Source: Bifiguratus adelaidae (taxonomy: Eukaryota > Mucoromycota > Endogonomycetes > Endogonales). From it: a DNA stretch of 64,000 bases. Every line of letters begins with the position of its first letter. The stretch's first letter is position 1. The notes under the pieces are model-generated. The model did not search any database. It was given only the letters and a program-made list of their open reading frames with translations, and was not told the origin of the DNA. Of this stretch, positions 1 through 11,807 are shown piece after piece. The stretch lies in NCBI GenBank assembly GCA_002261195.1, contig MVBO01000049.1, positions 1 through 64,000 on the forward strand. The letters are read 5' to 3'. The position numbers were made by a program, and so were the translations under genes.

Positions 1-1322
1 CTTGAGCATTGATCCCCACACCGAGCACCGTCATGATGGTGACGCCGAGGGTTTCAGCGAGCATTTCGCGGTACTTTTTGCGAAACCTTTGCCAACCATT
101 AATACGCGCTGGTGCGTTTCTCCTCTGTTCACGGCTTTGATGCACCTGTTCGCGATCATCGACCACAGCCTTTTGAACATCGGAGATGCCTTTATAGATG
201 CTCTTAAGAAAGAACCTGTTAATGTCAGTGGTGGCAATCCGGGCAAGTCGCCTTGGCTCGACGTCTGCATCAGGCGCACCCTGATCCAGTTTGTGGATGG
301 CTTTGACGGGGTCGCTGAATGAAAAATCTTCGTAAAATCCATCGCACTCATCCGATGCTTTAATCTTGCCATTGATGGGATCGACATGTGCGAACGGTCT
401 TCGCTTGAGAGAGTCTAAACCGAGGCCACTTGTGTGTGACTCTCTACCTTGCGTTTCCGCATGCCATGTTTGATGCAAGTGGGAGGCTTCCAAAGTGGCT
501 GGCCGAGGTTCATCCTGTCCATTCGCCTTCGTGCTTCGGTTGAGGACAGCGGTCTTGGGCGGATTGGCTGGAGGTGGTCTTCCTTCCGCTTGCGAATTTT
601 TTTGGGATAAAAACTCGTCTGCATTTTCTTCGTCTACATCGATGACGACAATGGTCTTTGGTGTCTCTACCTGCCCGCCAAATGCAACCGTCGTCCAATC
701 CTGTTCATTCGATTGACTTTGCCCACTGTCACCTGTCGATTGTGAGATCTTCGATTTCTCATAAACACACATATGGGATTTCGTTGCAAGCTCTTCTGCT
801 CCATTGAGCATTTCGCCAATTGTGTCTTGCTGCTCGGAATCGCTCTGACGTGATATATAAAGTATGTGGTCGTCTTCTTGCGTTCCAACTTCTGAAGCAC
901 TTTGGGGTGCTTTCTGAACTGGATCGCGTGGAGGCAAAACTTCCTCTGAATAACGCTCAAAGTAGGATGAATCGCTGAAGTGTTGGCGCCAGTCGCCCGT
1001 ATGATGATAGTGTTGACCGAAGACATCCTGGAAGCGACAAAATAGATGAGTCTATATCCGGTTGAAATATATCCCATATGTGGCAGGGATTATTCATCGA
1101 AGCACAGATCGATAGACATGTGCGCGTACACGCCCATTCGCATACTATCCTCGCCTTGATACTTACGTGATCACCACAGACATTGGGTAAAGGTTGATCA
1201 TGCTGCTGAACGTCACGAGTGGGAAGTTGTTCTGCTTCCCCTTTTGCGATCTTCGTTGAATCTCGCTGCGGTAGATCATCGTTGGCTCCCAGATTGGGCA
1301 GCATTGCCGGAGCATCGCTCAT
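1..1322 (-). CDS. Aquaglyceroporin (MIP family), N-terminal part, runs off the left edge
   Basis: Two exons are visible (1322-1167 and 1027 to beyond base 1), joined by an intron with a perfect GTAAGT donor; joining keeps the frame. The first ~380 residues are hydrophilic, acidic and low in complexity. At the very edge the frame reads FRKKYREMLAETLGVTIMTV, the typical entry into the first membrane helix of fungal aquaglyceroporins (FREPFAEFLGT in relatives), followed by LGVGINAQ. Family knowledge: such channels (yeast Fps1 and YFL054C) pass glycerol and small solutes across the plasma membrane, and their long cytosolic N-terminus gates the channel. The six helices and both NPA motifs lie outside the window, so pore selectivity cannot be read. 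The start ATG at 1322 is the first ATG in frame. Confidence 0.8.
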
Positions 1323-2404
1323 GATGTGTGGTAGCGGGACGCAAAGGAGATTTTAGAGGCATGACACTCTCAATGCGCGAATAAGAAGTGTATAAATGTG
1401 CAGAATGTCTTAAAACTTTATTTCCAGCATTTCGTCATTAACAAAACAATGTGTTGTTTGGCTTGCAAGGATGTTATGTCATTAGCTCATTGGCCGAAAC
1501 AGGGTGGGTCGTGTCAATGATGTGGTCAAAGAGCTATACTCAACTACAAAAAGCTATCGACAGCTGCGGACTGTCAAATGGTAGCCCTCACGCTGTCTAA
1601 CTGCTGGGGCCAGAGCGTGTTTAGCAGTCCAATTCACGGTCTGGCTTGTAAGACTGTGAGCAATTTGACGATGGTTTGGATGGAATGTCCGTCCTGAACG
1701 CACCATGGAGATAGATGCCGGCCTCCGGAGGTCCGCAAGAATACGTACCGGGGCACAACAATGCAAATTGGATACTGCTGGTTAATGGTGGCGCCGTCCT
1801 TGATCTCATCACTACGGTATCTGGCCGTTTGGACAATGCACTTCACACGTACTCACTTTTTGTAATTTGATGTCATCTCCACGACTGATCAGCCCGAGCA
1901 CCTATAATGTGCTGACCAGTCTGGTTGTTCTCGGCGGAAACACCGTTAGTCTTCGCTGCGCAGAAAGATCTAATCATGCGAAAACCTGGAACACTTTAAG
2001 CATTGATATGCTTAACTTTGGACCCACGCTTGCTGAGCGCATGGAATAAGTCCGGTGCTTGGGCGACATGAATGGGTCATATTTCAGCGGGAGCTGTTAA
2101 GTACTGGTGACGTTTCCGTAAAACAGGCAGGGCATGTCTGCACCAGCTCACATGCATCGGATGCGAACGCGAGCACAGCCTTACAGTAGGCAATAATGGC
2201 CATGCCGCTGGTCTGCCGCGCTATCGTTCCTACCGGATCGAGTTTGCGAGATGCATATGCAGAAGGCGTTTGAAGGCGCGAAATGCGCATAATTTTGGCA
2301 ATTCCTTCGGGGTGGTAGCATTGGGCATCTATTTGAGCGCGACGAGAGCTGGTTGTTTTGGCGAGTCATTATGGAATGAGTCCAAAACAGCAGCAAAAGG
2401 CATA
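1323..2404. other. Gene-poor stretch upstream of the aquaglyceroporin
   Basis: The first ~230 bases next to the aquaglyceroporin start are AT-rich and probably its promoter. The rest (about 1550-2300) has several short open frames on both strands, none with recognisable motifs, splice signals or family resemblance. It borders a decayed gene and may itself be gene debris. Confidence 0.4.
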
Positions 2405-3610
2405 AGTATGACTGCAGTGTGGTTGGGGCAGGACTCGCAAGTCTACTAGCAGCGCGCAACTTGCGACGTTCTGGTCACAGCGTCTTGGTATTGGCGGCGC
2501 AAAAATGACTGGGTGGGCGTATGTTCGGCAAATATCTTCCTTCGGGCCAGTGGATTGATCAAGGGGTTCAATGAGTTGGCCCAACTCAATCCCAATTTGT
2601 GGCATTGCTTAAAGAATAGGGGATCCGTCGCTTTACGTCACCCATCGAAGAGCTTAAAGTTCTTGTGTTCAACGCTAAACGATACGAGTTCAACGGCTTC
2701 TTTCAAGGGTATTACGAAGGCGATCCTCCTGGCGTAAGCGAAGAAGAATGGCGCGATACTACCTAAGCTTGGGATCCGTTCGAACAACTTTCGGCAAGTT
2801 TAACGATCAGCATCCGGGCTATGGATGCGAGACTGAAGAGCTGGGTAACCACACGTTCACCCGAGGGATCGAAGACAACACCGAAACACCTTTCGGACGC
2901 TGGTACTTTTCTTACATGTCACGTGCCGTTGGATTTCTCGGTACCGCGAAGCCCAACGAGATTTCGCTGCTCCATGCGCTTTGGGGTGAGAAGACGACTC
3001 CTCAATCAGAATATCCCGAAACTGCGCTCAACCATGGCGGAGCGGGGGGTCGTTGCGATGCCACCTCACCTAGCTAGTCGTCGCTGCTACGAGCCAGCAA
3101 TGCCACCGTTGTGTGTGCAACTCACTCAACGTGTATCCTGGACACTTGTGCCAAAATTCCGATCTCCTACGATCGCCCTTTTTGGCGAGAGAAGGGATTG
3201 GCTGGCATCGGAATCGGAATCGGAAACAACCCGATGCATTGAACTCTGTGCGGACAGCTCTGATCCGGAAACAGGCGTTAGAGTGCTTGCGACATTCGTG
3301 GTCGCTGATCGTTACAGACGCTGGCGGCTAATGCCGGATAATGAACGGCGAAATGCGGTTCTTGGCGACCTTTCCTTATTTTTTGGCGCCGAGACTCTCT
3401 CGCTTAGCATCTACAACAATGTCGACTGGCCGGGTGACCTTGGGCCGGAGGCGGGTACGCGGCCTTCATGCCTCCAGGTGTTTGACAAACATGGGGCAAA
3501 CTCTGACAGCCCCGGTGAGACACATCTACTGGGCAGGGTTCTTCGACGGCGCGTTTTTTCTGGATAGGCAGTGGCACAGACTATCGGCTCTCCAATGTCG
3601 GTCAAACCCC
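2405..3610 (+). pseudogene. Decayed flavin-containing amine oxidase (monoamine oxidase family)
   Basis: Family landmarks appear in the correct order but in different frames and with stops between them. They are a dinucleotide-binding start VVGAGLASLLAARNLRRSGH with SVLVLAAQ (~2420-2500), GGRMFGKYLPSGQW (~2515), EFNGFFQGYYEGDPPGVSEE (~2690-2745), AWDPFEQLSASL (~2765), TPFGRWYFSYMSRAVGFLG (~2885-2945), SLLHALWGEKT (~2965), a GGYAAFMPPGV-like stretch (~3450-3480) and RHIYWAG (~3515). The closing ATP/FAD-contact region after WAG is garbled. One long stretch (2515-2860) stays in a single frame but is cut by three stop codons (TGA at 2571, TAG at 2616, TAA at 2763), one of them where a Trp of the GQW motif is expected. 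At least two frameshifts follow. Intact relatives oxidise amines in the cytosol or peroxisome. No intact copy is seen in the window. Confidence 0.85.
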
Positions 3611-3718
3611 GTCAATGTGTCAACGAGTTTGCGAGTTACAGAGTCACCCACTCGAGCACTCCACCTTTAATGGTCAGTTGAGTAGGAAAGTCGGATAAGC
3701 TGGTCCTTGTTACAGAGC

Positions 3719-4922
3719 TCAATTCTTTACTACTTGTACGAATCCATAGTAGCAATCTGTATAAGATTTAGTTTGAGCACCTTCTTCGATAGCCCTGTCT
3801 AAACGATCCCTAAACTCTTCGACGGACATTTTACCGTACTTGATCTCAAAAATAGGATGTAGACCGCCAAAGATGACTTTGATTTGGTTAGCCCACATGT
3901 CGCCGATGCGCCCACCGTATCCAATGGGGAAGGACCGGTGATCGACGGAGATCGTTGATTTGTCATCCGTGCACTGCTCGAGCAGAGATGCTAGCCTAGT
4001 GCCTATCGTGACATCCAAATCTCTTGCCTTGAGAGTCTCCACGCCTGACGGAATGTGTCAGCGTCGGTGGCCCTGACACGCGATCAGTTGCAGCGTACAC
4101 TTACCCGTGCTGATCAAGTCCGTCAAAAGTGGGCCTGCACTTTTCTCCGACGCGTCAAGTTCCACCAGCTCTACCCAACCTCCAGGTTTCGTCACGCGCT
4201 TGATCTCACTGAGGACAAGTGTCCAATTGGCGGACGTGTAGCCCGCCTCCAACAATCGTTCATAGACAAAATCAAAGTGATTATCAGGAAACGGTAATCC
4301 TTTAAGCGAGTTTGCTTCCTGAAAGTGGCAATTGGTAGGTCGAATAGACTCTGGAAAGATGGGCGAAATGTCAATCCCTGTGAAATGACTGTTCGGAAAC
4401 TCGGTCGCCATTTCCATGACCCAGGTCCCAGGGCCGCACCTAGTTAACTCATGTTGAGAACATAATAGGTAGCTGCCTTCATCTCAACTCTACCCAATGT
4501 CTAGCACTTTGATTCCCTCTTCTAGCCGATCCTTGATTGGAGTATGAAAGTCACTGAGAGGCATCCGGAATGTAAGCTGAAACTAGGCAGCCTGTGGGCG
4601 CAACGTCCACGACTCACCCATCCAAACCCCACCGCGACAGGTAATGAAGCTCTTGCAGTCGCGTCACCTCGTGGTCATCGTTTGGTAGAACATACGAAGC
4701 TTCCTCGTTGTGATACCGTCGGTTGTGCTCGGTAAATATAAACTTGGGCTTGGAAACGCTTTCGCTCGGTGACTGCGGTAAGGTACTCGGGCCAGAGTAT
4801 TTACTGGTCGACTGTTCCGTTGCTGGCTTTGCCGTATCCAAGGAAGGTGTTGTCGACCGAGCAACGCCAGGGTTGGACTGTTGTCCTGTATCGGTCTTAG
4901 CCGGAACCTGGTCTTCTGGCAA
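3719..4922 (-). CDS. SAM-dependent methyltransferase, class I (type 11/25 fold)
   Basis: Four exons: from about 4922 to 4618, 4553-4494, 4439-4105 and 4044-3719. The SAM-binding motif I LDIGCGPGTW is rebuilt exactly across the third exon junction. It is followed by TGIDISPIFPESI (acidic ribose contact), LPFPDNHFDFVYERLL (motif II region) and EIKRVTKPGGWVELVE (motif III). The N-terminal ~70 residues are Ser/Pro-rich and disordered, then RYHNEEASYVLPNDDHEV leads into the fold, as in the large methyltransferase family expanded in zygomycete fungi. The substrate is unknown. The start is unresolved: no ATG lies in frame near 4922, a stop precedes it, and the CAG at 4915-4917 (minus strand) could be an acceptor, so a short 5' exon upstream is likely. 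Confidence 0.85.
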
Positions 4923-6286
4923 GCTAACGCAACCACCCTAAAGTCGCCCATCAAGTGAGCAAAGGAAGCTATGTAAAGGCAGCGTGGCAACAAACCATTA
5001 ATAATAGCCGCTGAAAGTACGTGGCAACTGCAAACAAGTATCTGGAGATGCCAGAAGGGGCGAAAGGTTGGAAGGTATGACAGATCTGCGTGTCTGTGCA
5101 ACGCTGACGCACTATCTTATACAGCACCGTATTATACACCTGCTTTGCTGCCGCAGATCACGCGTTGAGAAAGAGTGTTCTGGCGCTTCCATGCTTCTCC
5201 AGGTACGCATGGCGTAACAATGATCGCCGTGAATTGGCGAAATCGATCGGCAAGGCTACAAAGGGAATTGCAAGTAGTCAGGGGCACAGGAAGTTACCGT
5301 CTACGGATTCGGCACCATATTAACACAATGTCACTGGATGCACCGGGACAACATATGAAATCTTGGCGAAGGGAATGTTAAGAGTAGTTTTACGATTTAC
5401 TTTGCAATGTGCACAGACATGCCGTGGCTGCTAACGGCGTTAAGTGGAGATGCAGTTGATGGAACTTGTATTGTCACTTGATATTGAAATGGCGCCATGT
5501 GATGGTGCTTAGGGCTATGAGAAACTGACAGGGAGCAAGTTATCTTTCTTTTGCACTTTTGTTCACTAGAGCATTCGTTTGAGCTCGGTTGGCTTCGCTT
5601 ACGTTAGGCTGAAAGCAGTTATCCACAGATTGAAGACTCGTCAAGGTGCAATTGATTTCCCTATTGACGGAAAATAGAAGGTTGGTGGATGCAGCTTGGG
5701 GATGCGACGAGAGCTCAACGAATAGACAGAATTGATGAGGCAAACCTTGGCTTCACTGGAACGGTGCTCCACATTCGTGTGGAGCTGGAGTCTATCCGAC
5801 TTCTGTATTCGACTACCAGAAGAGTCTCGTAGACGAATGGTAGGTTGAGGACTGACAAGAGATCGGGATCCAAGGGATGGTGAGTCATTGTTGCTACTTA
5901 CGCAAAGATGGAGGCTTATGCAAGGCAATGGTATGGGCACGAACGGATGGGGGTCGAGGATGCGACACATGGTATGAGTTTAAGCATCATCTTATGCAAT
6001 AGTTCGCATGAAAATAGGGGTAGAACGATACGGCTTTATGTCTTGATGGCCTGTCCATCCTCAGTCAATGTCAATGAATCTGAGGTTTTGCTTCGGCGAA
6101 CACCTTTGGCTTCACCCCAATTCGATCAGACCTTTAAGACCCCGTGAGACGAGAATACCCTAAAGCGAGCGCCTATGTACAATTCGAGCTCTGACATAAT
6201 GTACAGTCCATACTCTACGTCCCGCGTCCCGCATCCCGCATATGTGCAACACGACTCTAAGAAAACTGTATGTACAATGGTCTCTT
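4923..6286. other. Intergenic stretch with no recognisable gene
   Basis: About 1.3 kb between the methyltransferase and the TMEM41-like gene. It has only short, unsupported open frames on both strands. It should hold the methyltransferase promoter and perhaps its missing first exon. Near 6216-6240 there are three imperfect copies of a 7-base unit (CCCGCGT/CCCGCAT). Nothing else was seen. Confidence 0.4.
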
Positions 6287-7549
6287 CTACTCCAGTCTAG
6301 GTGACCTTGTCGCGTACCACCGCCTTACAAACACTGGAATCAACGCCACAATGCCCACCGCAATGAGGCAAAGCACATTGATGGGTGTAAAAAAATGTAG
6401 TCCATTGGTAGATGAAAGCCGATCAATGGCAGCACCAGCTTGCACGTGAATGAAGGATGGTGCAGCAACACCTTGAAAGTCAAAAATGAGCGACTGCCAA
6501 AGGGTCAAGCTACCTATACACTTACCCACGAATGTTCCTGCAAAGAATGGCCATACCTTGACACCAAGGTGTGGACTCCCAATGTTGGCCAGCCAGTTTG
6601 GTGGAAAAGGAATCAAGCGCAAAACCACAATATAGTTGAACATGTTCCGTCGATGCGGTTCAAGTTGCTCATTCCAGCGAGCAATGCGGTCACCGAACTT
6701 GCGCTGTACCACCACTGAACCCAATGTATAGGAAATGAAGTAGGCAAACGTTGCTCCAACGGCTGAACACTGTGAATGATTTGTCAATATACTGTGTCCG
6801 CACTTCTGCGAGCAGACGTACCAAGCAGACGAGAAACAAGGTGAACCAAAAGTTGAACAAGGCGCCCCCAAGGATGCTTAGCCACATGCTTCCAGGTATT
6901 GAGAACGCTTGTAGACTACGCATGGGATGAATACAAACGTTTTGGCACTTTGGCAAACACTTACTATAGGTAGCTTGAAACATAGGACGTGAGTACCTTT
7001 CCAAAGTTATCCTTGATGTACTCGCTCATGATGGCATTCAGTTTCTGGAGTTGTTCGAGGTTTCGAGGTAATGTCAAGTCGCCTTTTCGAACACTATTGC
7101 AGCACAAAGTATGAGATCATGCGCTATAATCGATCACAAATGAGAGCCTAGTCCACTTACGGGTCTACATCAGGCAAGCACGTCTTTAATATGATCACTT
7201 CGACAGCTGTGGCCAAAAGCAACAGACTGATCAAAGAGAACAAAGAGCGTTTGTACGACTGACTGGTCCAAGACTCAGATTCGACGTTCTTCGACTTGGG
7301 TAGGAGAGGTGTGTGATCATCCATGTCATCCGCGTTGGCTGCTTCCTCGATATTATGGCGCGGTAAGGTGTACCCATTCTGGTGCGATACTTGCGATTCG
7401 GTGGCCGAAAGGTTGCTTGACTGGCTCCGATCGGAGGAAAGTTGGACGTCAATAACCTTGTCCTTGGCCATTACGCTTGGCGGGGAGTTTTCTTCCATTC
7501 CAGTCTCTGGATGCTCTCTCACATGCGTCGATGTCAACCCTTTGGCCAT
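6287..7549 (-). CDS. VTT-domain membrane protein, TMEM41/TVP38-like
   Basis: Five exons (7549-7161, 7093-6965, 6915-6822, 6769-6526, 6471-6287) give 346 residues with every junction in frame. The order is a Ser-rich cytosolic N-terminus (~100 residues), one membrane helix (LFSLISLLLLATAVEVIIL), then the VTT/SNARE-associated domain. That domain has the motif LQAFSIPGSMWLSILGGALF, a reentrant-loop segment RLIPFPPNWLANIGSPHLGV and WPFFAGTFVGVAAPSFIHVQ, and a last helix precedes a short basic tail. Family knowledge: TMEM41B/VMP1/TVP38 proteins are ER or Golgi phospholipid scramblases needed for autophagosome and lipid droplet biology. The spacing GSMW...FPPNW...GTFVG fits TMEM41 better than bacterial DedA. 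Confidence 0.9.
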
Positions 7550-8161
7550 GCGTAGAAAAAGCCAAAAGACAAATCGTAACGGCTAAATTTGGATCACATG
7601 TCGAACTCCTTTTGGAAAGTCTCCTTTTCTCTGCTTTGGGGTGTTTATGAGGCCATTGAAGGTGTGCGTTGCATGCTATGTCGTCTGGGATAACGGTGAC
7701 TTGAAGACGTAGAGGACAAGAGAGTGGCTAGATCGCATCATACGCAATTGCTGAATAGATTAGCCTAGAAGCGATTATCTATATTCTAGAATATTCGTGA
7801 GCATCTGTAAAATGTTGCATGATGGCGCCATAGATCAACCCCGCTTTCCCTTCCTTACCCAAATGTCGGAGAAGAACAATACGCTGTATGACGACAATCA
7901 ATGGCAATGATTCTCGCTGTGCATACACTTGTACTACCTCAGAATTTGACGTAATTTTGCACTTTTGGGGTGGCACACCGACTTGAACGCGCTTGCTTAT
8001 AATCGGCATGGGTATTGACCGGCTATTATTTCTCGCTCTTTCGCCGGGAGTTAGTTTGAGCATACATCTGCTGGATGCGTAGCCGATCAACGCTTTAATC
8101 ATTAACACTGATACTCGTATTGCTCGCTTTCCTCCCATCTTGCAGACTAATTTGAGCAAAA
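7550..8161. other. Divergent intergenic region
   Basis: Lies between the start codons of the TMEM41-like gene (minus) and the orphan gene at 8162 (plus), so it should carry both promoters. A minus-strand open frame of 151 codons crosses 7779-8234 but has no motif, no ATG in a good position and overlaps the 5' end of the plus-strand gene; I take it as chance. Confidence 0.45.
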
Positions 8162-9300
8162 ATGTCCAGCAAACTTCGGTCGTTACAGCGGGTTCGTACG
8201 AAGCGAAGCTCGGAACGTGCGCAGGCAGCACCAAAGGCTTTGCTGATTGAAATGCCCGACCCGCCTTCTCTGGAACCTGAACGACTGATTCAAGGTCGTC
8301 TATTCCTTCTCAAGTTACGTCGAATTACATTCGGTCTTTTCGAAGGTTGGGATGATGATATGTGCTGTTTTAGTGTTTTGAGGTGAGGCAAGAATGTGCT
8401 ATATTGACAAGATGTAGGTTGACTTGTCTTGTTAGGGAGGACTCTGGTCCACTGAGATGGTCGGCAGCTCGCTATGTACCACTGACTTTCAATGCGTACC
8501 CATCTTTTGATAGCTTTGGAAACCCGCTTCTGGATCTATGGCAGCATATACTCAAAAAGCCGCTGCCTGAGAATTGGCGTCGTTTGGTCGACGAAAGTAG
8601 GAGGCGGGAGGCTTTCTGGTGGGAGTTTCAGACACTACGAGGTAAAGACGCGCTGCAGGGAAGCAAGGACGATTACCAGCAACTGATGAGCCATTGGACA
8701 TCTGTCTACACTCCTCCTGTCGAAAGTTCCAACGCCAGACTCCAATATCTTGCGCCACGCGCGATCCCAGGAGCAAGAGCATCCAAGGAGGATCTTTCTG
8801 AAGACCCCGACGGCTTCATCAAGGAGGCCGCCACCCAGACGCATATCTCCCAAGAACAGGGAGACACTAGCGATGCAGACCCTCACACACCGCCGCTGAC
8901 AATGAGCCCTTATAGTCCCCAATCGTCCCCTTCTCCCGTTTACGAACAGTTACCATTGTCGCTCGCGTCGCCATCTATCTCCCTTGACAAAGCGCCCTAC
9001 TTTCCCTATTCCTACAACAGCCCTATTTTCTTTCACGAGAAGGAACTCGTTGAAGACGAAGTCGACTCTCACACCCCTCTGAATGATCACTATGACCATA
9101 ACTCTCCAAGCTGGACGGATCAGCAGCTCCATCATCGTTCGCCGTTGATGCCAAATGCACTCTCAAACCCCTACAAAGGACTCAGTCGAATGCGTTCGCT
9201 AACGCGATGGTTATCTACATCATCAACCAGGTCAAGAACCAAAAGGACAAGCTTTGACATGCCAACCTATTCTCAACAATCTCCGATCGTCATCAACTAG
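8162..9300 (+). CDS. Orphan protein with Pro/Ser-rich C-terminal half
   Basis: Two exons (8162-8382 and 8436-9300) joined through a 53-base intron give 361 residues. The N-terminal ~150 residues look folded: LIQGRLFLLKLRRITFGLFE and GWDDDMCCFSVLREDSGPLR across the junction, then LLDLWQHILKKPLPENWRRL. The remainder is low-complexity, rich in Ser, Pro, Tyr and His, with an Arg/Ser-rich end (LTRWLSTSSTRSRTKRTSF). I do not recognise the family. The tail suggests a phosphorylated regulatory protein, but that is inference. The nearest neighbour downstream, Tcd, starts 129 bases after the stop on the same strand and looks unrelated. Confidence 0.7.
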
Positions 9301-9428
9301 TAGTAGCATACGTTAAGCAATGCTCTCAAGAGCGTCTATCCCATAGTCTACACCTTGTATCTTACTCGTCGTAACTATGAATGCCTCGAAATTTTTTTGG
9401 CAATTCCGTTTGGTTTGGGTGAAGGGCC

Positions 9429-11084
9429 ATGCCGCTCAGCAACTACCTCAGTGATTACGTAGAACGAACGCAGTTATTTCTTACAAGCAATGTCAATCCC
9501 ATTAAGCTCACTGTCACCGCGATTGCTGCCTCTGCCTTGACGGCGTCCGCCATTTTCACCGTACAAGAGACTCGGCGTCGTTCAAAAGCAAAGGCGGTCA
9601 AGGAAGAAATCAAGCATACCGCACTTCATACCAATCACCTCACAGAATACGGAACGGTGAATGTGGACCATTCGCAACTCCTTGCCGATGGACACGCACC
9701 ACAAAAAAGTGTCAACAAGAAGAACTTCGACGAATCGCTTATTCGGGAGCAGTTGGCTCGAAATATCGCATTCTTGGGAGAAGAGGGCGTCAGCAAGCTA
9801 CGGAAATCGTTTGTCATTGTCGTTGGATGCGGCGGAGTGGGATCTTGGGCGGCAGTAATGCTGTTGCGATCAGGTGTGGAACATATTCGCATCATTGATT
9901 TCGATCAAGTCACACTCAGCTCATTGAATCGACATGCTGTTGCGACGCAGGCGGATGTCGGTATTCCCAAGGTGACGGCTATGGTCAATCATCTTGCTGA
10001 GATTGCACCTTACGCTGTCATTGAGCCGCGAATTGAACTCTTTTCCGAGGAGACCGCTGCAGATCTTTTGCAAGGTAGGTTATCATTAGCATCAGCGTGA
10101 ATCATCTCATCTTGTGGAAAACAGGCAAGCCAGCCTTTGTGATTGACGCCATTGACAACATTGATACCAAAATATCCCTCATCAATTATTGTCACAAACA
10201 CCAACTTCAAGTGATAAGTTCAATGGGTGCCGGAGCCAAAGCGGATCCTAGTCGCATACAGATTGCCGACATTAGCGAGACTTTTGGTGAGTGCCTAGCA
10301 CGTAATTATTGCTCTGATTGACGGACCTTTTTAGAGGATCCGCTTGCGCGGGCGGTAAGACGACGATTAAAGAAGGATCACAACATTTTGGACGGCGTCA
10401 CTGTGGCTTATTCGTCAGAGAAACCTCATTCAGTCAAGTTATTGCCTCTAGACGAGAGCGCTTTCCAAGAAGGTGCAGGTTCAGTGGACGAGTTGGCCGC
10501 ATTGCCTGATTTTAGGGTGCGAATACTACCTGTGTTGGGAACGATTCCGGCCATGTTTGGTATGGCCATTGCGACTCATGTGATTCTCAAGCTTTCTGAA
10601 TGGGAAGGATATCGACCTTTACCCGTCAAAGGTCGTGATGGTGTATACGATCGCTTGCTACGTGATTTTCTTGGCCGCGAAGCGCGAGTATTCAACAACA
10701 AGTGAGTGCACGCGGCTCTTGTGTAGCTTGTGCTAACGATCCTTAGCTCCGTACCATTCAAGGCTCGAGAGGTCGGTTATATCGTGGATGAGATGTGGAG
10801 ATCTCGGTCTGTCTTGTCGGAACAAATGGATAAACTAGCCCTAGCGCGATGGGATTGGTCCAAACCTCCGTCGATTTTCAATGTTGTATGCATGACCAGG
10901 ACGGAAGCTCAAACGCATGAAGAAAATGTGGGAAAGCCCTTGGAGGATTGCTACGATAAAGGTAAGTGGCCGAAGCAAGAGGAATTTCTGATGTGCTCTA
11001 AACTCATGATTGGTCTCAGAAACTATTGCGCGTATCAACAGAACCTTTGCAGAGGAACGCAACTTGATGAGGATTTACGGTTAG
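9429..11084 (+). CDS. TCD: tRNA threonylcarbamoyladenosine dehydratase (Tcd1/Tcd2, CsdL/TcdA family)
   Basis: Five exons (9429-10074, 10125-10286, 10335-10701, 10747-10961, 11020-11084) give 484 residues, all junctions in frame. The N-terminus has a membrane anchor (about residues 22-40, KLTVTAIAASALTASAIFTV), matching the mitochondrial outer-membrane location of yeast Tcd1/2. The E1-like Rossmann core follows: FVIVVGCGGVGSWAAVMLLR, IRIIDFDQVTLSSLNRHAVA, GKPAFVIDAIDNIDTKISLI and VISSMGAGAKADPSRIQIAD, then RAVRRRLKKD. Family knowledge: the enzyme uses ATP to dehydrate t6A37 of ANN-decoding tRNAs to the cyclic form ct6A. The last exons (AREVGYIVDEMWRSRSVLSE and an LALARWD element) match the fungal C-terminal extension. 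The length fits yeast (about 430-450). Confidence 0.95.
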
Positions 11085-11234
11085 TGCTACGCGCCTATTG
11101 CGTACCATAAAAGAGGTTGAGGTCTATTGGATGAGCATGTAGATAATGTACAATGAATGGACCGGTTGTAATGCAATCACAAGTAGATGGAAACATGTAG
11201 GACACTGGTATGAGAGCCTATGACTCTGTTTGGT

Positions 11235-11807
11235 TCACCGTAAACTCTGTCGAAGCCTGTCAATATTTGCCATTGTCAGCATCATGGACTCTTGTATCTC
11301 TGATTTGAGATCCCTGTCTTTCATCGAGTTCGGGGAAGATTTTAGCGGAACTTGTTGATTGTCGTCTGATAGTGTGTCTAATATGGCGTAGTCTTCGTCC
11401 TGACGAAGCGTTCAGTGGCTACATACAGCTATGGTTGCGATGACGCCTACCTCCTCGCTCTCACTTGAATTATCATCGGCTGGATTGCTTAGAAAAGCAT
11501 CGAAATCGAGGTTACGCAGCCTACGAGCAGAATGAGTTCCACGATCTATAAGCATCCACAAAAGCATGCATCAGCTCACGTACCGAGCACTCGCATGGCG
11601 TGTCATTTCCTCGACAATATCGTCTTCTCCAGTCGTAGGGCGCGGTGGAGGAGGAGCCACATGCTCATCGTTTTGTATAGCCTGACTCCTCCGTTCTTCT
11701 CGTTTCTTGACGGCCTTCTTCACTTTTTGCACCTGTTTTCGCTTCTCAATAGTCCGTTTGAGGTTGTTTTTGACAAACTTTCTGGTCGATTTCTTTGGTT
11801 TTGCCAT
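11235..11807 (-). CDS. Small basic protein with Noc2-like N-terminus
   Basis: Three exons (11807-11584, 11520-11451, 11399-11235) give 152 residues. The first 40 residues, KSTRKFVKNNLKRTIEKRKQ and the Lys/Arg run after it, closely resemble the start of the ribosome-biogenesis protein Noc2. Then come a disordered stretch, LRNLDFDAFLSNPADDNSSE (as in the acidic part of Noc2) and a helical end (KSEIQESMMLTMANIDRLRQ). Noc2 is about 650-750 residues; here the gene stops after 152 and only 150 bases separate it from the end of Tcd, so the HEAT-like body is absent. Either it is a genuine short nucleolar protein or a truncated copy. The first acceptor (CTCGTAG at 11521-11527) was chosen because it alone keeps the frame open. 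Confidence 0.65.

Noticed and set aside
31-387. Minus-strand open frame of 118 codons
   Set aside because: A shadow: the aquaglyceroporin exon runs through the same bases in another frame with family motifs.
2405-3610. Reading the amine oxidase as an intact intron-rich gene
   Set aside because: Stops fall inside conserved motifs and no GT-AG pairs remove them while keeping the motifs.
7779-8234. Minus-strand open frame of 151 codons
   Set aside because: No motif, no good start, and it overlaps the 5' end of a better-supported gene.
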